Shown in pieces: positions 1 to 12,883 of a stretch of DNA of 51,435 nt (its first letter is position 1; each line of letters begins with the position of its first letter). Location: NCBI GenBank assembly GCA_025965715.1, contig JAOPWJ010000199.1, forward strand, positions 1 through 51,435, in the 5' to 3' direction. Source of the DNA: Blastococcus sp. (lineage in GTDB: Bacteria; Actinomycetota; Actinomycetes; Mycobacteriales; Geodermatophilaceae). The translations under genes and the position numbers were made by a program. A model generated the notes under the pieces. That model saw nothing but the letters and a program-made list of their open reading frames with translations. It was not told where the DNA came from and did not search any database.

Positions 1-2
1 TG

Positions 3-485
3 ACCCACGGGCCGGTCGGCGTGGCAATGGGTGGGGAGCCGGCTGCGCCCGACGTGCTCCGCCGTCGGCCCCGCGACCCGGCCACCGGGGTGCTCGACCG
101 GTCGCTGGTCACCGCGCTGGTGGTGAACGGGCTGGCGCTGACGGTGGTCTGCCTCGGCGTGGCGGCATGGTCGGAATCGGCCGGTGGGCCGTGGCAGACC
201 CAACTGTTCGTCACGTTGTCCGTCGGCCAACTGATGCTCGCGCTCGCACTGCGGCCGGCCGGTGCGTGGTCCGGCGGCGCGCCGTGGCTGCCCATCGCCG
301 TCGCGGGGAACCTCGTCCTGCTCACGGCCGCGGTGCTCCTGCCCGGCCTGACCGACCTGCTCGGCACCGAGCCGCTGAGCATGAACGAAACCCTTCTCGC
401 GGTCGGGCCGGCTCTGCTGCCCGGCACCCTGGTGCTCCTGATCCGCGCGGCCCGACGTCCGGCCCGAGACGCAGGGGGCGAGTGA
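3..485 (+). CDS. Cation-transporting P-type ATPase, C-terminal fragment (5' end outside the window)
   Basis: Open reading frame from the window edge; THGPVGVAMG followed by about 4 hydrophobic segments typical of the P-type ATPase C-terminal membrane domain. Confidence 0.75.
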   Translation, partial: THGPVGVAMGGEPAAPDVLRRRPRDPATGVLDRSLVTALVVNGLALTVVCLGVAAWSESAGGPWQTQLFVTLSVGQLMLALALRPAGAWSGGAPWLPIAVAGNLVLLTAAVLLPGLTDLLGTEPLSMNETLLAVGPALLPGTLVLLIRAARRPARDAGGE

Positions 486-736
486 TGGCCGTTCGGGGCA
501 CCGATCCGCCTCCCGTACCGGTTCTCGTCGCGCTCACGCGTGGGCGGCTGGGAACGGCCCGGTCACCCGTGGAGGAAGATGCTCTGCTGGCGGCCGCCGC
601 GTGAGCATCACCTGGTCGCGGGCCGGCTCCGAGTGGCCGCTGCGCAGGCCCGAGGGGACAGGGTCGGACCGATGACCAGTCACGACGGCGGACATACCCG
701 CGCCCGGCCCGAGGCCGGGCGATCAGAGGAGATGGA

Positions 737-1732
737 ATGAACGAGCGCCAGTGGACCGACATCGTCACGGCGGCCACGAAGGCGCCCTCGATCCACAACA
801 CCCAGCCGTGGGTCTTCACCGCTTCGCCGGACCGGTTGGAGGTCGCCACCGACCCCGGGCGCGCCCTTCCGGTGCTGGACCCGACGGGTCGCCAGCGCGT
901 GATCAGCTGTGGCGGCGCCGTGGAGTTCGCCGTGGTCGCCATCCGTGCGCAGGGATACGGCGTCGAGGTGACCCAGCTGCCCGATGCGGGGGATCCCGAC
1001 CACCTGGCCACCCTGCGCGTGACGGAGCCGGTGGCGCCGACGGAGACGGACAGGAAGCGGGCGGCCGCCATCGAGCATCGCCACACCCAGCGTGGCGCCT
1101 TCCTGCCACGGGCCGTCCCGTCGGAGCTCGTCGACAGCCTGCAGGCGGAGGCCAGAGAATTCGGGATCTGGGTCAAACACGTCAGCCAGTCCGAGGAAGA
1201 GGTCGCCAGCGTCTTCCTCACCTCCCGGGCCGAAGAGATGGAGCAGCGCGAGCCGGCCTATCTGGCCGAACTCGAGCGGTGGCTCCGCACCGACCCCGCC
1301 GCGGTCGACGGGGTGCCGGTGGAGGCGGTGCCCAGCGCTGATCCGGCGACCCGGCCGTCCAACTGGCTCATCCGCGACTTCGTCGTCGGCTCACGGCCGG
1401 AGGATCGCCCGTCGGCCGGGGAGGACCGGGACGCGCCGCCGCCTCCGGTGGAGCGGCCGACAGTTCTGCTGCTGGGCACCGAGAACGACGATCGCTACGC
1501 CTGGCTGGACGCGGGCCGTGCGCTCGGCCGCCTGCTGCTCAGCGCCACCGATGCGGGCCTCGCGGCGTCCCCCCTCACCCAGGCGCTCGACTGGCCCGCC
1601 ACCCGCAGCCAACTCCGTTCGCGGCTGTCCCTGGTGGGACATCCCCAGATGCTGCTCCGCCTGGGCTATCCGGCCACGACGGGCACGGTCAGCGGACGAC
1701 GCCCGATCGGAGAGGTGCTCCGTACGCGCTGA
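737..1732 (+). CDS. Acg-like nitroreductase family FMN-binding oxidoreductase
   Basis: N-terminus MNERQWTDIVTAATKAPSIHNTQPWVF is characteristic of Acg/Rv2032-type nitroreductases; strong GC3 codon usage. Confidence 0.85.
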   Translation: MNERQWTDIVTAATKAPSIHNTQPWVFTASPDRLEVATDPGRALPVLDPTGRQRVISCGGAVEFAVVAIRAQGYGVEVTQLPDAGDPDHLATLRVTEPVAPTETDRKRAAAIEHRHTQRGAFLPRAVPSELVDSLQAEAREFGIWVKHVSQSEEEVASVFLTSRAEEMEQREPAYLAELERWLRTDPAAVDGVPVEAVPSADPATRPSNWLIRDFVVGSRPEDRPSAGEDRDAPPPPVERPTVLLLGTENDDRYAWLDAGRALGRLLLSATDAGLAASPLTQALDWPATRSQLRSRLSLVGHPQMLLRLGYPATTGTVSGRRPIGEVLRTR

Positions 1733-1761
1733 ACGCCGGGGGAGTCCGCCCCCGGGTTCAG
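1729..1761 (+). terminator. Terminator-like hairpin overlapping the nitroreductase stop codon
   Basis: CTGAAC-g-CCGGGGG-agtccg-CCCCCGG-GTTCAG: 6+7 bp stem with one bulged base; no U-tract. Confidence 0.5.
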
Positions 1762-1865
1762 CCCCCGACGGCCCGGGCGGGGGGCAGGCGGCCAGCTCGG
1801 CGGCTGTCTCCTCCGCCCAGCTCCGGACGGCGTCCCGGTCGCGGAGGTCGCCGACCGGCGCACAC

Positions 1866-2297
1866 ATGGCCGTCGCCATCGCCGCGGGCCAGCCGGGCGG
1901 TAGCCGATGGGCGGGATCTCCGTCCCGCCCGCACTCCGCGCGGGGCGTTCGGTCCGATTTCTCCGAACTCGCCGTCGTCACCAGGTTCCCGGTCAACCTC
2001 CGCTGGTCCAGCGACCTCCCACCGGAGGTGCCCGACACCGACGCGATCCACGTCGCCACGGAGTTCCGCGTCCAGGCCCTCGTCGACGAGGTGCGGAGCG
2101 AGCTCTCCACCGACGGGCTGCCCGGCCTGGACACCATCGACGTCCGGCTGGTGGTGTGCGAAAGCCGTCTTGTGCTCGGCTCGGTCGCTCTGCACCGCGC
2201 CATGCGCGCCCCCGGTCCGGTGATGCCCCCACATCCGCAGCGGAGCGGGTCGGCCGCGGCGGACCCGGATTCGCAGCCGGCCATGGCCGGGCACTGA
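1866..2297 (+). CDS. Hypothetical protein
   Basis: The stretch DFSELAVVTRFPVNLRWSSDLPPEVPDTDAIHVATEFRVQALVDEVRSELS... shows clear GC3 bias in this frame; start site uncertain; no recognised family. Confidence 0.45.
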   Translation: MAVAIAAGQPGGSRWAGSPSRPHSARGVRSDFSELAVVTRFPVNLRWSSDLPPEVPDTDAIHVATEFRVQALVDEVRSELSTDGLPGLDTIDVRLVVCESRLVLGSVALHRAMRAPGPVMPPHPQRSGSAAADPDSQPAMAGH

Positions 2298-2351
2298 GCA
2301 GCGGAGACGCCGGCGGACCCGTTCAGAGGGGTTCGGTGAGCTCCGTGTCGC

Positions 2352-4121
<1,770 letters not shown>

Positions 4122-4574
4122 TCACAGCAATGTGGGCGTCCGATCGGTGCCCGGACGCACACGGTAACCCCGGAGGAGGCTGATCTGTACCGCTACGTAA
4201 CCGTAGTGTTCCGTCGGCATCCACGTTCGTAGTCCCAGGAGCGCGGCACCGGCGACTTCGTCGGGATGAGTGAGTACGCGCGCCGGCCCCACGGCGGTGA
4301 CCGTCCACCCACCACCGGTCAGCCGATCCAGACAGTCGACCTCGAAGGCGACGACGGCGCCGCGAACCGCGCGGCCGAGTCTGCTGCCGGCATGCGTCGG
4401 AATCACCACCTGTCCGTCCCCGATGCCGAAACGCACCGGCTGGACGACCGGGAGGGCCCCCTCGGTGAAGGCGAGCCGGCCGACGTCAGCCGTGCACATC
4501 AGACGTCGGCACTCCACGTCATCGAGTGCCTCGGCCGTCCAGGGCAGGCTGCCGTCGATGTGGACCACCGCCAT
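4122..4574 (-). CDS. Pyridoxamine 5'-phosphate oxidase (FMN-binding split barrel) family protein
   Basis: MAVVHIDGSLPWTAEALDDVECRRLMCTADVGRLAFTEGALPVVQPVRFGIGDGQVVIPTHAGSRLGRAVRGAVVAFEVD...; 150 aa. Confidence 0.75.
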   Translation of the reverse strand: MAVVHIDGSLPWTAEALDDVECRRLMCTADVGRLAFTEGALPVVQPVRFGIGDGQVVIPTHAGSRLGRAVRGAVVAFEVDCLDRLTGGGWTVTAVGPARVLTHPDEVAGAALLGLRTWMPTEHYGYVAVQISLLRGYRVRPGTDRTPTLL

Positions 4575-4992
4575 TCGGGCTCCGTTCCGTCCTACGGGCG
4601 CGCCGCGAACGCGGAAGCGGATCGGTGGACGCCTCGACCGGTCACTCCGACTGTGCGCCATGCCCCAGGTGGCAGCGCAGGGGCGATGGGCCCCTGAGGG
4701 CAGTCGCAGGTCCCGACGGCGGTGCGGCCGGCGGCGAGCGGGGGATGCCGCCGGCGTGTCCACGGTCGGATGCCCCGCAGACGAGGGAGCGTGGGGCCGA
4801 GGCGTCGAGTGCCCGCTCCTGGGTCGCTCGATCCGCTGTAGTGGGCTACGAACGTCCACATGGGCGACCCGCCGCATGGTGAACTGCGTGTCCACAACGG
4901 AGCTGGGGGAGGGGCGGCATGAATCTCTGTGGTCGTGCATCGGCCCGCCCACCTCTCGGTCGGTCCGACGTCGGCACCGGGGCACCCGCGCG

Positions 4993-5907
4993 ATGACCCC
5001 GGAGTCACGTGTCCAGGGTGCCGCCCCAGCCGCCCAGCCGGCGGTGGTCCCGGTGTTCTTCCTGTCCGACAGCACCGGGATCAGCGCCGAGACGATGGGC
5101 AACGCCCTGCTCATCCAGTTCCCGGACCTGTACTTCGAGCGGACCCTGATCCCGTTCATCTCGACGGTGGAGATGGCTCGCGACGTGGTGGCCCAGCTCG
5201 ACGAGGCGATGCAGGGCCCGGTGACCCCGCTGGTGTTCACCACCGCGGCGGTCGACGAGGTGCGCGAGGAGCTGCTGAAGACGAAGGCGCCGATCATCGA
5301 CTTCTTCGGCATCCACATGAACCGGCTGGAGGAGCAACTGGGGGCCCGCGGGCTGCACGAGGCCCGCCGGCTGCACGGGGTGGGCGACGTCCGGCGCTAC
5401 AACAACCGGATGGCGGCGATCGAGTTCGCCATCGAGCACGACGACGGACTGAGCCCCCGTGGGCTGGACCGGGCCGACGTCGTCCTGCTGGCGCCGTCAC
5501 GGTGTGGCAAGACCCCGACCGCCATGTACCTGGCGCTGCAGCACGGTCTGTTCGTGGCCAACTACCCCCTGGTCGACGAGGACCTCGAGACGACCGACCT
5601 GCCTCGACCGGTCCGCGAGCTGGGCGACCGCTGCTTCGGGTTGACCACCACGGTGGCCCGGCTCAGCCGTGTCCGCCAGGAGCGGCGCCCGGACTCCCGG
5701 TACGCCTCGGAGGAGCAGTGCCGCTTCGAGCTGCGCCGGGCCACCGCGATGTACGACAGGCATCATCTGCCCACGGTGGATACCTCGTCGGCCTCCGTCG
5801 AGGAGATCGCCGCCGTGGTGATCCAGACCCTGGCCCGCCAACGGCGCACTTCCGGGCGCCGGCAGACCGGCCACGATCTTCAGCGAGGAAGGACGAACCA
5901 CTCATGA
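4993..5907 (+). CDS. ppsR: PEP synthase regulatory protein (DUF299 kinase/pyrophosphorylase)
   Basis: [24 protein letters not shown]-loop-like [17 protein letters not shown]; directly upstream of ppsA. Confidence 0.9.
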   Translation: MTPESRVQGAAPAAQPAVVPVFFLSDSTGISAETMGNALLIQFPDLYFERTLIPFISTVEMARDVVAQLDEAMQGPVTPLVFTTAAVDEVREELLKTKAPIIDFFGIHMNRLEEQLGARGLHEARRLHGVGDVRRYNNRMAAIEFAIEHDDGLSPRGLDRADVVLLAPSRCGKTPTAMYLALQHGLFVANYPLVDEDLETTDLPRPVRELGDRCFGLTTTVARLSRVRQERRPDSRYASEEQCRFELRRATAMYDRHHLPTVDTSSASVEEIAAVVIQTLARQRRTSGRRQTGHDLQRGRTNHS

Positions 5908-8315
5908 ACAGCGACACCACACCCGAGGCGCCGGCCGAGGACGGCGACAACGTCCGCTGGTTCGCGGGGCTCGGGCTGGGCGACCTGGAAGTGGTCGGCG
6001 GGAAGAACGCCTCGCTCGGCGAGATGATCTCCAACCTCGCCGATGCCGGGGTCAGCGTTCCGGACGGCTTCGCGACCACGGCGGCGGCCTACCAGCGCTT
6101 CCTGGGTGACACCGGGCTGGCCGCCAGGATCGCCGACCAGCTGCGCACGTTGGACACCGACGACGTGCGCGCGTTGTCCGCGGCCGGCCGGGAGATCCGC
6201 AAGGCCGTGGTCGAGCAGCCGTTCCCGCCGGCCCTCGAGGCCGATATCCGGGCGGCGTACGACCAGCTCGCCGGCGACGACGCAGAGGCCTCCTTCGCGG
6301 TGCGCTCCAGCGCCACGGCCGAAGATCTCCCCGACGCCTCCTTCGCGGGCCAGCAGGAGACCTTCCTCAACGTGCGGGGCATCGACGCGGTCCTGCAGGC
6401 GGTGCGGGAGGTCTATGCCTCCCTCTACAACGACCGGGCCATCGCCTACCGCGTGCACCACGGCTTCGACCACGAGGCGGTGTCGCTGTCGGCGGGCGTC
6501 CAGCGGATGGTGCGCTCGGACGTCGGGGCCTCGGGGGTCGTCTTCACCATGGACACCGAGTCCGGCTTCCGGGACGCAGTCTTCGTCACGGCGGCCTACG
6601 GGCTGGGTGAGGGCGTCGTCCAGGGGGCGGTCAACCCGGACGAGTTCTACGTCTACAAGCCCGCGCTGCGGGCCGGGCGCCCGGCGATCCTCAAGCGGGG
6701 CGTGGGCGACAAGGCGACCAAGATGGTCTACACCGAGCACGCCGAGGTCGGCCGGACGACGGAGTTCGTCGACGTCGACCCCGCCGAGCGCCGGCTGCTC
6801 TCCCTCACCGACGACGAGGTGACCGAGCTGGCTCGCCAGGCCTGCCGGATCGAGGAGCACTACGGCCGGCCGATGGACATCGAGTGGGGCAAGGACGGCC
6901 TCACCGGGAAGATCTTCATCCTCCAGGCCCGTCCGGAGACCGTGCAGTCCCGCTCGGGCAACGTCACCGAGCGCTACAGGCTGACCGGTACGGGCGACGT
7001 CCTCGTCGAAGGGCGGGCGATCGGCCAGAAGATCGGGGCCGGCGCCGTCCAGGTGCTCACCGACATCGATCAGATGGACGGGTTCACCGCCGGCGACGTG
7101 CTCGTGGCCGACATGACCGACCCGGACTGGGAACCGATCATGAAGCGCGCGTCGGCCATCGTCACCAACCGCGGCGGCCGCACCTGCCACGCGGCGATCA
7201 TCGCCCGCGAGCTCGGCATCCCCGCCGTCGTCGGCACCGGCGACGCCACCCGCGTGCTGAGCGACGGGGACCTGGTCACCGTCTCCTGCGCCGAGGGCGA
7301 CACCGGAATGGTCTACGCCGGCGAGGTCGGCTTCGAGGTGGCGGAGACCTCACTGGAGGCCATGCCGGAGATCCCCACCAAGATCATGATGAACGTCGGG
7401 ACACCCGAGCAGGCGTTCGCCTTCTCCCGGCTGCCGCACGCCGGCGTGGGGCTGGCCCGGCTGGAGTTCATCATCAACCGCCAGATCGGCATCCACCCTC
7501 GGGCGCTGCTGGAGCTCGACTCGCTCGACGAGCCGCTCAAGGCCCAGATCGAGGAACGGATCGTGGCCTATCCCTCCGCGCGGGACTTCTTCGTGCAGCG
7601 GGTCGCCGAAGGTGTCTCCATGATCGCCGCGGCGTTCGCGCCGGAGCCGGTGATCGTGCGGATGAGCGACTTCAAGTCCAACGAGTACGCCAACCTCCTC
7701 GGCGGGGAGCTCTACGAGCCCCACGAGGAGAACCCGATGCTCGGCTACCGGGGTGCCTCCAGGTACCTGTCCGCCGATTTCGCCGACTGCTTCGCGATGG
7801 AGTGCGAGGCACTGCGGTACGTCCGCGACGAGATGGGCCTGACCAACGTCAAGATCATGATCCCGTTCGTCCGGACCGTGGCGGAGATCGAGGGTGTGGT
7901 GCGCCTGCTGGGCGAGCACGGTCTGCGCCGCGGCGAGAACGAGCTGTCGGTCGTGATGATGTGCGAGCTGCCCTCCAACGCGCTGCTGGCCGGCGACTTC
8001 CTCGAGCACGTCGACGGCTTCTCGATCGGATCCAACGACATGACCCAGCTGACGCTGGGCCTCGACCGTGACTCCAGCCTCGTCGCCGCCGGCTTCGACG
8101 AGCGCGACCCGGCCGTGCTCGCCCTGCTCGAGATGGCCATCAAGGCGTGCCTGGAACGCGGGAAGTACGTGGGCATCTGCGGGCAGGGCCCCAGCGATCA
8201 CCCGGATCTGGCGCTGTGGCTCGTGGAGCAGGGAATCGAGTCGATGTCTCTCAACCCCGACACCGTCATCGACACCTGGCTCCACCTGGCGAAGGCCACC
8301 GTGCCCAGCACGTGA
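5904..8315 (+). CDS. ppsA: Phosphoenolpyruvate synthase
   Basis: [39 protein letters not shown], catalytic-His region [23 protein letters not shown]; 803 aa; ATGA overlap with ppsR. Confidence 0.96.
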   Translation: MNSDTTPEAPAEDGDNVRWFAGLGLGDLEVVGGKNASLGEMISNLADAGVSVPDGFATTAAAYQRFLGDTGLAARIADQLRTLDTDDVRALSAAGREIRKAVVEQPFPPALEADIRAAYDQLAGDDAEASFAVRSSATAEDLPDASFAGQQETFLNVRGIDAVLQAVREVYASLYNDRAIAYRVHHGFDHEAVSLSAGVQRMVRSDVGASGVVFTMDTESGFRDAVFVTAAYGLGEGVVQGAVNPDEFYVYKPALRAGRPAILKRGVGDKATKMVYTEHAEVGRTTEFVDVDPAERRLLSLTDDEVTELARQACRIEEHYGRPMDIEWGKDGLTGKIFILQARPETVQSRSGNVTERYRLTGTGDVLVEGRAIGQKIGAGAVQVLTDIDQMDGFTAGDVLVADMTDPDWEPIMKRASAIVTNRGGRTCHAAIIARELGIPAVVGTGDATRVLSDGDLVTVSCAEGDTGMVYAGEVGFEVAETSLEAMPEIPTKIMMNVGTPEQAFAFSRLPHAGVGLARLEFIINRQIGIHPRALLELDSLDEPLKAQIEERIVAYPSARDFFVQRVAEGVSMIAAAFAPEPVIVRMSDFKSNEYANLLGGELYEPHEENPMLGYRGASRYLSADFADCFAMECEALRYVRDEMGLTNVKIMIPFVRTVAEIEGVVRLLGEHGLRRGENELSVVMMCELPSNALLAGDFLEHVDGFSIGSNDMTQLTLGLDRDSSLVAAGFDERDPAVLALLEMAIKACLERGKYVGICGQGPSDHPDLALWLVEQGIESMSLNPDTVIDTWLHLAKATVPST

Positions 8316-8412
8316 GCCGCCTGTTCGGCGCAACGGCGCAACGGCCGGCCCCGAGCCCTCAGTCCGGGAGCGCTACCCGTGCCGAGCAGGCCTCCCCGGT
8401 ACGGAGTTCCCG

Positions 8413-8461
8413 GGCCCGCGCGGTGCAGGCGTCGTCGTCGACGCCGCATGCCGCGCGGGCC
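8413..8461. terminator. Large bipartite hairpin between convergent ppsA and the SIS gene
   Basis: Outer 11-bp stem GGCCCGCGCGG/CCGCGCGGGCC (8413-8423/8451-8461) and inner 7-bp stem GGCGTCG/CGACGCC (8428-8434/8439-8445) with a TCGT loop. Confidence 0.55.
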
Positions 8462-8552
8462 GAGCGGGACGTCGCCCCCGCTGTCGCCGGTGCGCTGGGT
8501 GGAGAAGAGCTGCGCACCCTGGCGGGAGGGGCACGTGCGCGACCGCGATGTG

Positions 8553-9101
8553 TCACTCGAGGTTCGTGTGGCGTGACCGCAGTCGCTCCACGGACTCCGT
8601 CCGGCGTTGGCGGACGCGATTGGTGATGAGATCGACGAGCACGAACAGGGCGATCTCGTACGCGCTGCCCATCGGCAGCGCCGCGGCGGATGCCTGGTCG
8701 TCGGCCATCGTCTGCGCGGTCACACGGACCACCACGTCGGCCTGGTCGGCGGGCGGGTTCTGGGGCTGTGCGGTCAGGTAGAGCAGCCGGGCCCCGTCGC
8801 GCCTCGCCACCCCCGCGAGCGCCTCCACCATGGAGATCCGCCCCGGTCCGCAGGAGAGCACCAGCAGGTCGCCGGGCCCGACCGCCGGGCAGGTCATCTC
8901 GCCGACGTAGTGCGCGTCGAGCCCGGCATGGAAGAGCCGCATCACCAGCCCGCGCATGACGAGGCCCTCGCGGCCCCCCGCGTAGCAGGCGATCCGGCGG
9001 GCGTGCAGCAACTCGTCGACGACGCCGTCGAGGTCCGTCCCGGGAACGCTGCGGACGGCGTCCCCGATCTCCTGCAACGCGCGCTCGGTCTCGCTGGTCA
9101 T
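8553..9101 (-). CDS. SIS-domain sugar-phosphate isomerase, 6-phospho-3-hexuloisomerase-like
   Basis: ARRIACYAGGREGLVMRGLVMRLFHAGLDAHYVGEMTCPAVGPGDLLVLSCGPGR...; ATGA overlap with the upstream permease gene. Confidence 0.8.
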   Translation of the reverse strand: MTSETERALQEIGDAVRSVPGTDLDGVVDELLHARRIACYAGGREGLVMRGLVMRLFHAGLDAHYVGEMTCPAVGPGDLLVLSCGPGRISMVEALAGVARRDGARLLYLTAQPQNPPADQADVVVRVTAQTMADDQASAAALPMGSAYEIALFVLVDLITNRVRQRRTESVERLRSRHTNLE

Positions 9102-10114
9102 GTCGTCCTCCCCGTGGCGTTCCGCCGCCTCACCAGGCGTACCTGCAGCAGCACGACGACGAGCAGGAAGGCCCCGCGGATCACCGACTCCCAGTACGAG
9201 CTGATGGTGATGCTGCCCTCGCCGTTCTCGAACACGATCAGGTTGAAGATGAGCTGCAGCAGGAGCACGCCGACGAGGGTCGACAGCACCGACCCGACGC
9301 CGCCGGTGAGCAGTGTGCCGCCCACGACGACGGCCGCGATGGCGGTGAGTTCCCAGCCCAGCCCGGCGGCCGTGTCGACCGAGCCGTTCTGCGAGCCGAG
9401 GAAGACACCGGCGCATCCGGCCAGCGCCCCGGAGAGCAGATAGACGCTGAACGTGGTGCGGGCCACCGGCAGGCCCATCAGCCTGGCGGCGTCGACATTG
9501 CCCCCGATCGCGAGCACCTGCCGGCCCCAGGGTGTGAAGTGCAGGGCGGCGGCGCCGAGGAGGAAGGCCAGGAACATTGCCTCCGCGGCGACCGGCAGGC
9601 CGAGCAGCGACCAGTTGCCGAGCTTCTGGAAGCCGCCGGGCGCGGCGACGGACGCGCGGGCACCGGCGAGGTTGAGGGCGAGGCCACGGACGGCGAGCAG
9701 CGTGGCCAATGTGACGATGAAGGGTTGCAGCTTCAGCCTGGTGATGAGCACGCCGTTGAGCGCGCCGACGGCCGCGCCCGCGGCGACGCCGGCCAGCAGA
9801 CCCGGCAGCAGCCCGTGCTCGCTGACCTTGATGGCGACGACGCCCCCGAGGGCGGCGACCGAGCCGACCGAGAGGTCGATGCCGCCCGTCATGATCACGA
9901 AGGTCATGCCCAGGGCGACCAGGCCGTACTTGGCCGTGTCGCCGGTGAAGCTGCTGAGGTTGTAGCCGGTGGCGAAGTTCGAGCCGTAGCGCGCCGCCCC
10001 GAAGGCGAGGAGCAGCACCAGCGCGAAAAGAGCGCCTTGGCGCTGCAGCAGCAGGCCGGCCCGGACGCGGCGGCCGCGCGACGTGCCCCCGGGAACCTCA
10101 ACGGTGGTGGTCAT
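9098..10114 (-). CDS. Sugar ABC transporter permease (RbsC/YjfF-like)
   Basis: GMTFVIMTGGIDLSVGSVAALGGVV...; VVGGTLLTGGVGSVLSTLVGVLLLQLI. Confidence 0.9.
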   Translation of the reverse strand: MTTTVEVPGGTSRGRRVRAGLLLQRQGALFALVLLLAFGAARYGSNFATGYNLSSFTGDTAKYGLVALGMTFVIMTGGIDLSVGSVAALGGVVAIKVSEHGLLPGLLAGVAAGAAVGALNGVLITRLKLQPFIVTLATLLAVRGLALNLAGARASVAAPGGFQKLGNWSLLGLPVAAEAMFLAFLLGAAALHFTPWGRQVLAIGGNVDAARLMGLPVARTTFSVYLLSGALAGCAGVFLGSQNGSVDTAAGLGWELTAIAAVVVGGTLLTGGVGSVLSTLVGVLLLQLIFNLIVFENGEGSITISSYWESVIRGAFLLVVVLLQVRLVRRRNATGRTT

Positions 10115-10123
10115 GGCAGGTCC

Positions 10124-11185
10124 TCACGCCTCGTGCCGCTGGAGCCAGAGGGCGCCGATGATGACCGCGCCCTCGATGATCTGCGCGACCTCCTTGGTGA
10201 TGCCGTGCGAGATCAGCGTGTTCTGCAGCAGCTTGAGCAGGACGGCGCCGACCACGGCACCCCAGACGTTGACCTTGCCGCCGGTCAGCGGGGTGCCGGC
10301 GACGGCCACCGCGGCGATGGCGTCCAGTTCCATCCCGAGCCCGACGTTGTTGGCGTCCGACGCCGAGTTGGCGCTCACCGCGATGAGACCGACCAGACCG
10401 GCGAGCGCGGCGGAGATCACGTAAGCGAGCAGCTTGACCCGCGCCGCCGGAACCCCGGCGAGCCGCGACGCCGCCTCGTTCCCTCCGACCGCCAGGACGT
10501 AGCGGCCGAAGACGGTGAGCCGCATGACCAACCAGGCGACGACGGCGACGAGGACGGCGATGAACACCTGCGCCGGCACACCGAAGGGCCGCGCCAGACC
10601 GATCCACTGAAACTCGGGGTTGGCCAGCGGCTGCAGCGCGCCGCCGGTGATGAGCTGGGCGATGCCCCGGCCGGCGATGAAGAGGATCAGCGTCGCGATG
10701 ATCGGTTGCACCCCGAAGCGCGCGACCAGGGTGCCGTTGAACAGGCCGCACACGGCGGCCACCAGCAGCGCGGCCACCATGGCCAGCAGGAACGGCTGGT
10801 CGTGCAGCACCAGCGTGGCGCCGACCTGACCCGCGATCGCCATGACGGAGCCCACCGACAGGTCGATGCCGGCTGTGCCGATGACGATGGCCATGCCCAC
10901 CGCGACGATCGCGATCGGTGCCGCCTGCCGGAGGAGCACGAACAGCAGCGACTGGGGCGTCAGGAAGAAGGGCGTATCGATGGCGTTGTAGACGAACAGC
11001 ACGACCAGTGCCGCGAGTGCGCCGTAGCGCTGCGCCCACACCGTCCAGCGCACGTGCCGGATCCCACCGCCCCGCAGGAGCGTCGTCCTGCCGCGAGCCG
11101 GTTCGGCGACCGGCGCGCCGTCAGTGGACGGGGTCGCAGGCGCCCCCCGCTCCGGGGTCGGGTCCGCCGTACGCCGGTCGGTCAT
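10124..11185 (-). CDS. Sugar ABC transporter permease (RbsC/YtfT-like)
   Basis: GMAIVIGTAGIDLSVGSVMAIAGQVGATL; AVAGTPLTGGKVNVWGAVVGAVLLKLLQNTL. Confidence 0.9.
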   Translation of the reverse strand: MTDRRTADPTPERGAPATPSTDGAPVAEPARGRTTLLRGGGIRHVRWTVWAQRYGALAALVVLFVYNAIDTPFFLTPQSLLFVLLRQAAPIAIVAVGMAIVIGTAGIDLSVGSVMAIAGQVGATLVLHDQPFLLAMVAALLVAAVCGLFNGTLVARFGVQPIIATLILFIAGRGIAQLITGGALQPLANPEFQWIGLARPFGVPAQVFIAVLVAVVAWLVMRLTVFGRYVLAVGGNEAASRLAGVPAARVKLLAYVISAALAGLVGLIAVSANSASDANNVGLGMELDAIAAVAVAGTPLTGGKVNVWGAVVGAVLLKLLQNTLISHGITKEVAQIIEGAVIIGALWLQRHEA

Positions 11186-12744
11186 GCCCGGCTCCCGGAC
11201 GACGTGCCGTCGGGTCCGGCGTCGTCGGCCGCGGCCCCGGTGGCCATCGCCTGCATGAGCGCGTCCTCGCTGATCTGGTCGCCGGTGAGTTCGGCGACCG
11301 ACCGGCCGTCGCGCAACGTCACCACCCGGTCGGAGTCGGCGATGATCTCCTCGAGTTCCGAGGAGATGAGGAGGACGGCCAGGCCCTCGTCGGCGAGCTG
11401 TCGGATCAGCACCTGAATGTCGCGCTTGGCCCCGACGTCGATACCGCGGGTGGGCTCGTCGAGGATCAGCAGCTTCGGATTGGTGCACAGCCAGCGGGCG
11501 AGCAGCACCTTCTGCTGGTTGCCCCCGGAGAGCTCGCGGATCGGCTGGTCAGGGCTCGAGCACTTGATGCCGATGGCCGTGATGAAGCGGTCGACGGTCT
11601 CTGCCTGGCGCCGGCCGTCGACGATGCCGTGGCGTCGGAGGTGGGGCAGCAGGGCGAGCGTGAGGTTCTCGCGGACCGAGAGCTGGGGGATGATGCCCTC
11701 GGTCTTCCGGTCCTCCGGGGCGAAGCCGATCTTGTGCGCTACCGCGTCCTTCGGCGACCTGAGGTGCAAGGGCGTGCCGTCGATGGCGACCGTTCCGGAG
11801 TCGGGCGGATCGGCGCCGAAGATGGCGCGGGCCGTCTCGCTGCGGCCGGAGCCCAGCAGACCGGCCAGGCCCACGATCTCCCCCGAGCGGATCGAGAGCG
11901 ACACGCCGTCCAGAGCGCGGCCACGGCGCAGGTCGGTCGCCTCCAGCACCGGCCGGCGATCCGGCACCGCACCCCCGTCGTCGGCACGCCGGTGCGAGAG
12001 CTCTTCGGCGAGCTCGCGGCCGAGCATCTTGGAAACCAGCTCGTAGCGGCTGATGTCCGACATCGGGCGCACCTCGATGGTGCGACCGTCGCGCATCACC
12101 GTGACCCGGTCGCAGACGGCATAGAGCTCGTCGAGGCGGTGCGAGACGAACACGACCGAGATGCCCTCGCTCTTGAGCTGCCGGATCACCCGGAAGAGCG
12201 TCTGCACCTCCTGCTCGGCGAGCGCGGACGTCGGCTCGTCCATGATGACCAGCTTGGCCTCGGTGGACAGCGCCCGGGCGAGTGCGGTCATCTGCTGGGT
12301 GGCGATGGAGTACTCGTAGATGGGGCGGGTCACGTCGACGTTGATGTCCAGCCGGTGCAGGAGCGCGGACGCCTCACGGTTCATGCGACCCCAGTCGATG
12401 AGTCCGAAGCGCTTCGGTTCGCGGTTGAGGAAGACGTTCTCGGCCACGGACCGGAAAGGCACCAGGTTGACTTCCTGGTAGATGGTCGACAGGCCCGCCA
12501 GCTGAGCCGCGTGCGGCGACGGGAAGGCCACCTCCCGGCCGTCGAACTCGATGTGTCCGGAGTCCTTCGCGTAGACGCCGGTGAGCACCTTGATCAGGGT
12601 GGACTTGCCAGCACCGTTCTGCCCGATCAGCGCATGCACCTCACCGTGGGCCACCTCGAAGTGCGCTTCGCGCAGCGCCGGAACCCCCACGAACGACTTG
12701 TTGATGCCCTGCATGGACAGCAGGGCCGTTGGACTGTCAGCCAA
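11182..12744 (-). CDS. Sugar ABC transporter ATP-binding protein, two ABC domains (RbsA/YtfR-like)
   Basis: GQNGAGKSTLIKVLTGVY Walker A; LVIMDEPTSAL; second domain ELSGGNQQKVLLARWL. Confidence 0.95.
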   Translation of the reverse strand: MADSPTALLSMQGINKSFVGVPALREAHFEVAHGEVHALIGQNGAGKSTLIKVLTGVYAKDSGHIEFDGREVAFPSPHAAQLAGLSTIYQEVNLVPFRSVAENVFLNREPKRFGLIDWGRMNREASALLHRLDINVDVTRPIYEYSIATQQMTALARALSTEAKLVIMDEPTSALAEQEVQTLFRVIRQLKSEGISVVFVSHRLDELYAVCDRVTVMRDGRTIEVRPMSDISRYELVSKMLGRELAEELSHRRADDGGAVPDRRPVLEATDLRRGRALDGVSLSIRSGEIVGLAGLLGSGRSETARAIFGADPPDSGTVAIDGTPLHLRSPKDAVAHKIGFAPEDRKTEGIIPQLSVRENLTLALLPHLRRHGIVDGRRQAETVDRFITAIGIKCSSPDQPIRELSGGNQQKVLLARWLCTNPKLLILDEPTRGIDVGAKRDIQVLIRQLADEGLAVLLISSELEEIIADSDRVVTLRDGRSVAELTGDQISEDALMQAMATGAAADDAGPDGTSSGSRA

Positions 12745-12883
12745 CGAGGAGCCTTCTTCCGTATCGATGGGTCCGGCGGGGCGCGAGGCGTCGCCTCGGC
12801 CCCCGCCGGAGTACTCGAGGTGCGATCGCCGGACAGGACCGGGACCGGGTCGACGACGCGCCCCCGGCCCGGCGCACGGCAGG

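Noticed and set aside
1758-2294. Minus-strand ORF opposite the 1866..2297 hypothetical
   Set aside because: The plus frame has markedly better GC3 bias; the minus frame is probably shadow.
5880-7190. Long minus-strand ORF opposite ppsA
   Set aside because: Shadow ORF: the opposite strand encodes a confident PEP synthase; the low-complexity Arg/Gly/Asp-rich translation is typical of high-GC antisense frames.
9539-11416. Long plus-strand ORF across the ABC permease genes
   Set aside because: Antisense shadow of two clear permeases; the same applies to 10918..12927, 35708..38101 and 46591..48159.
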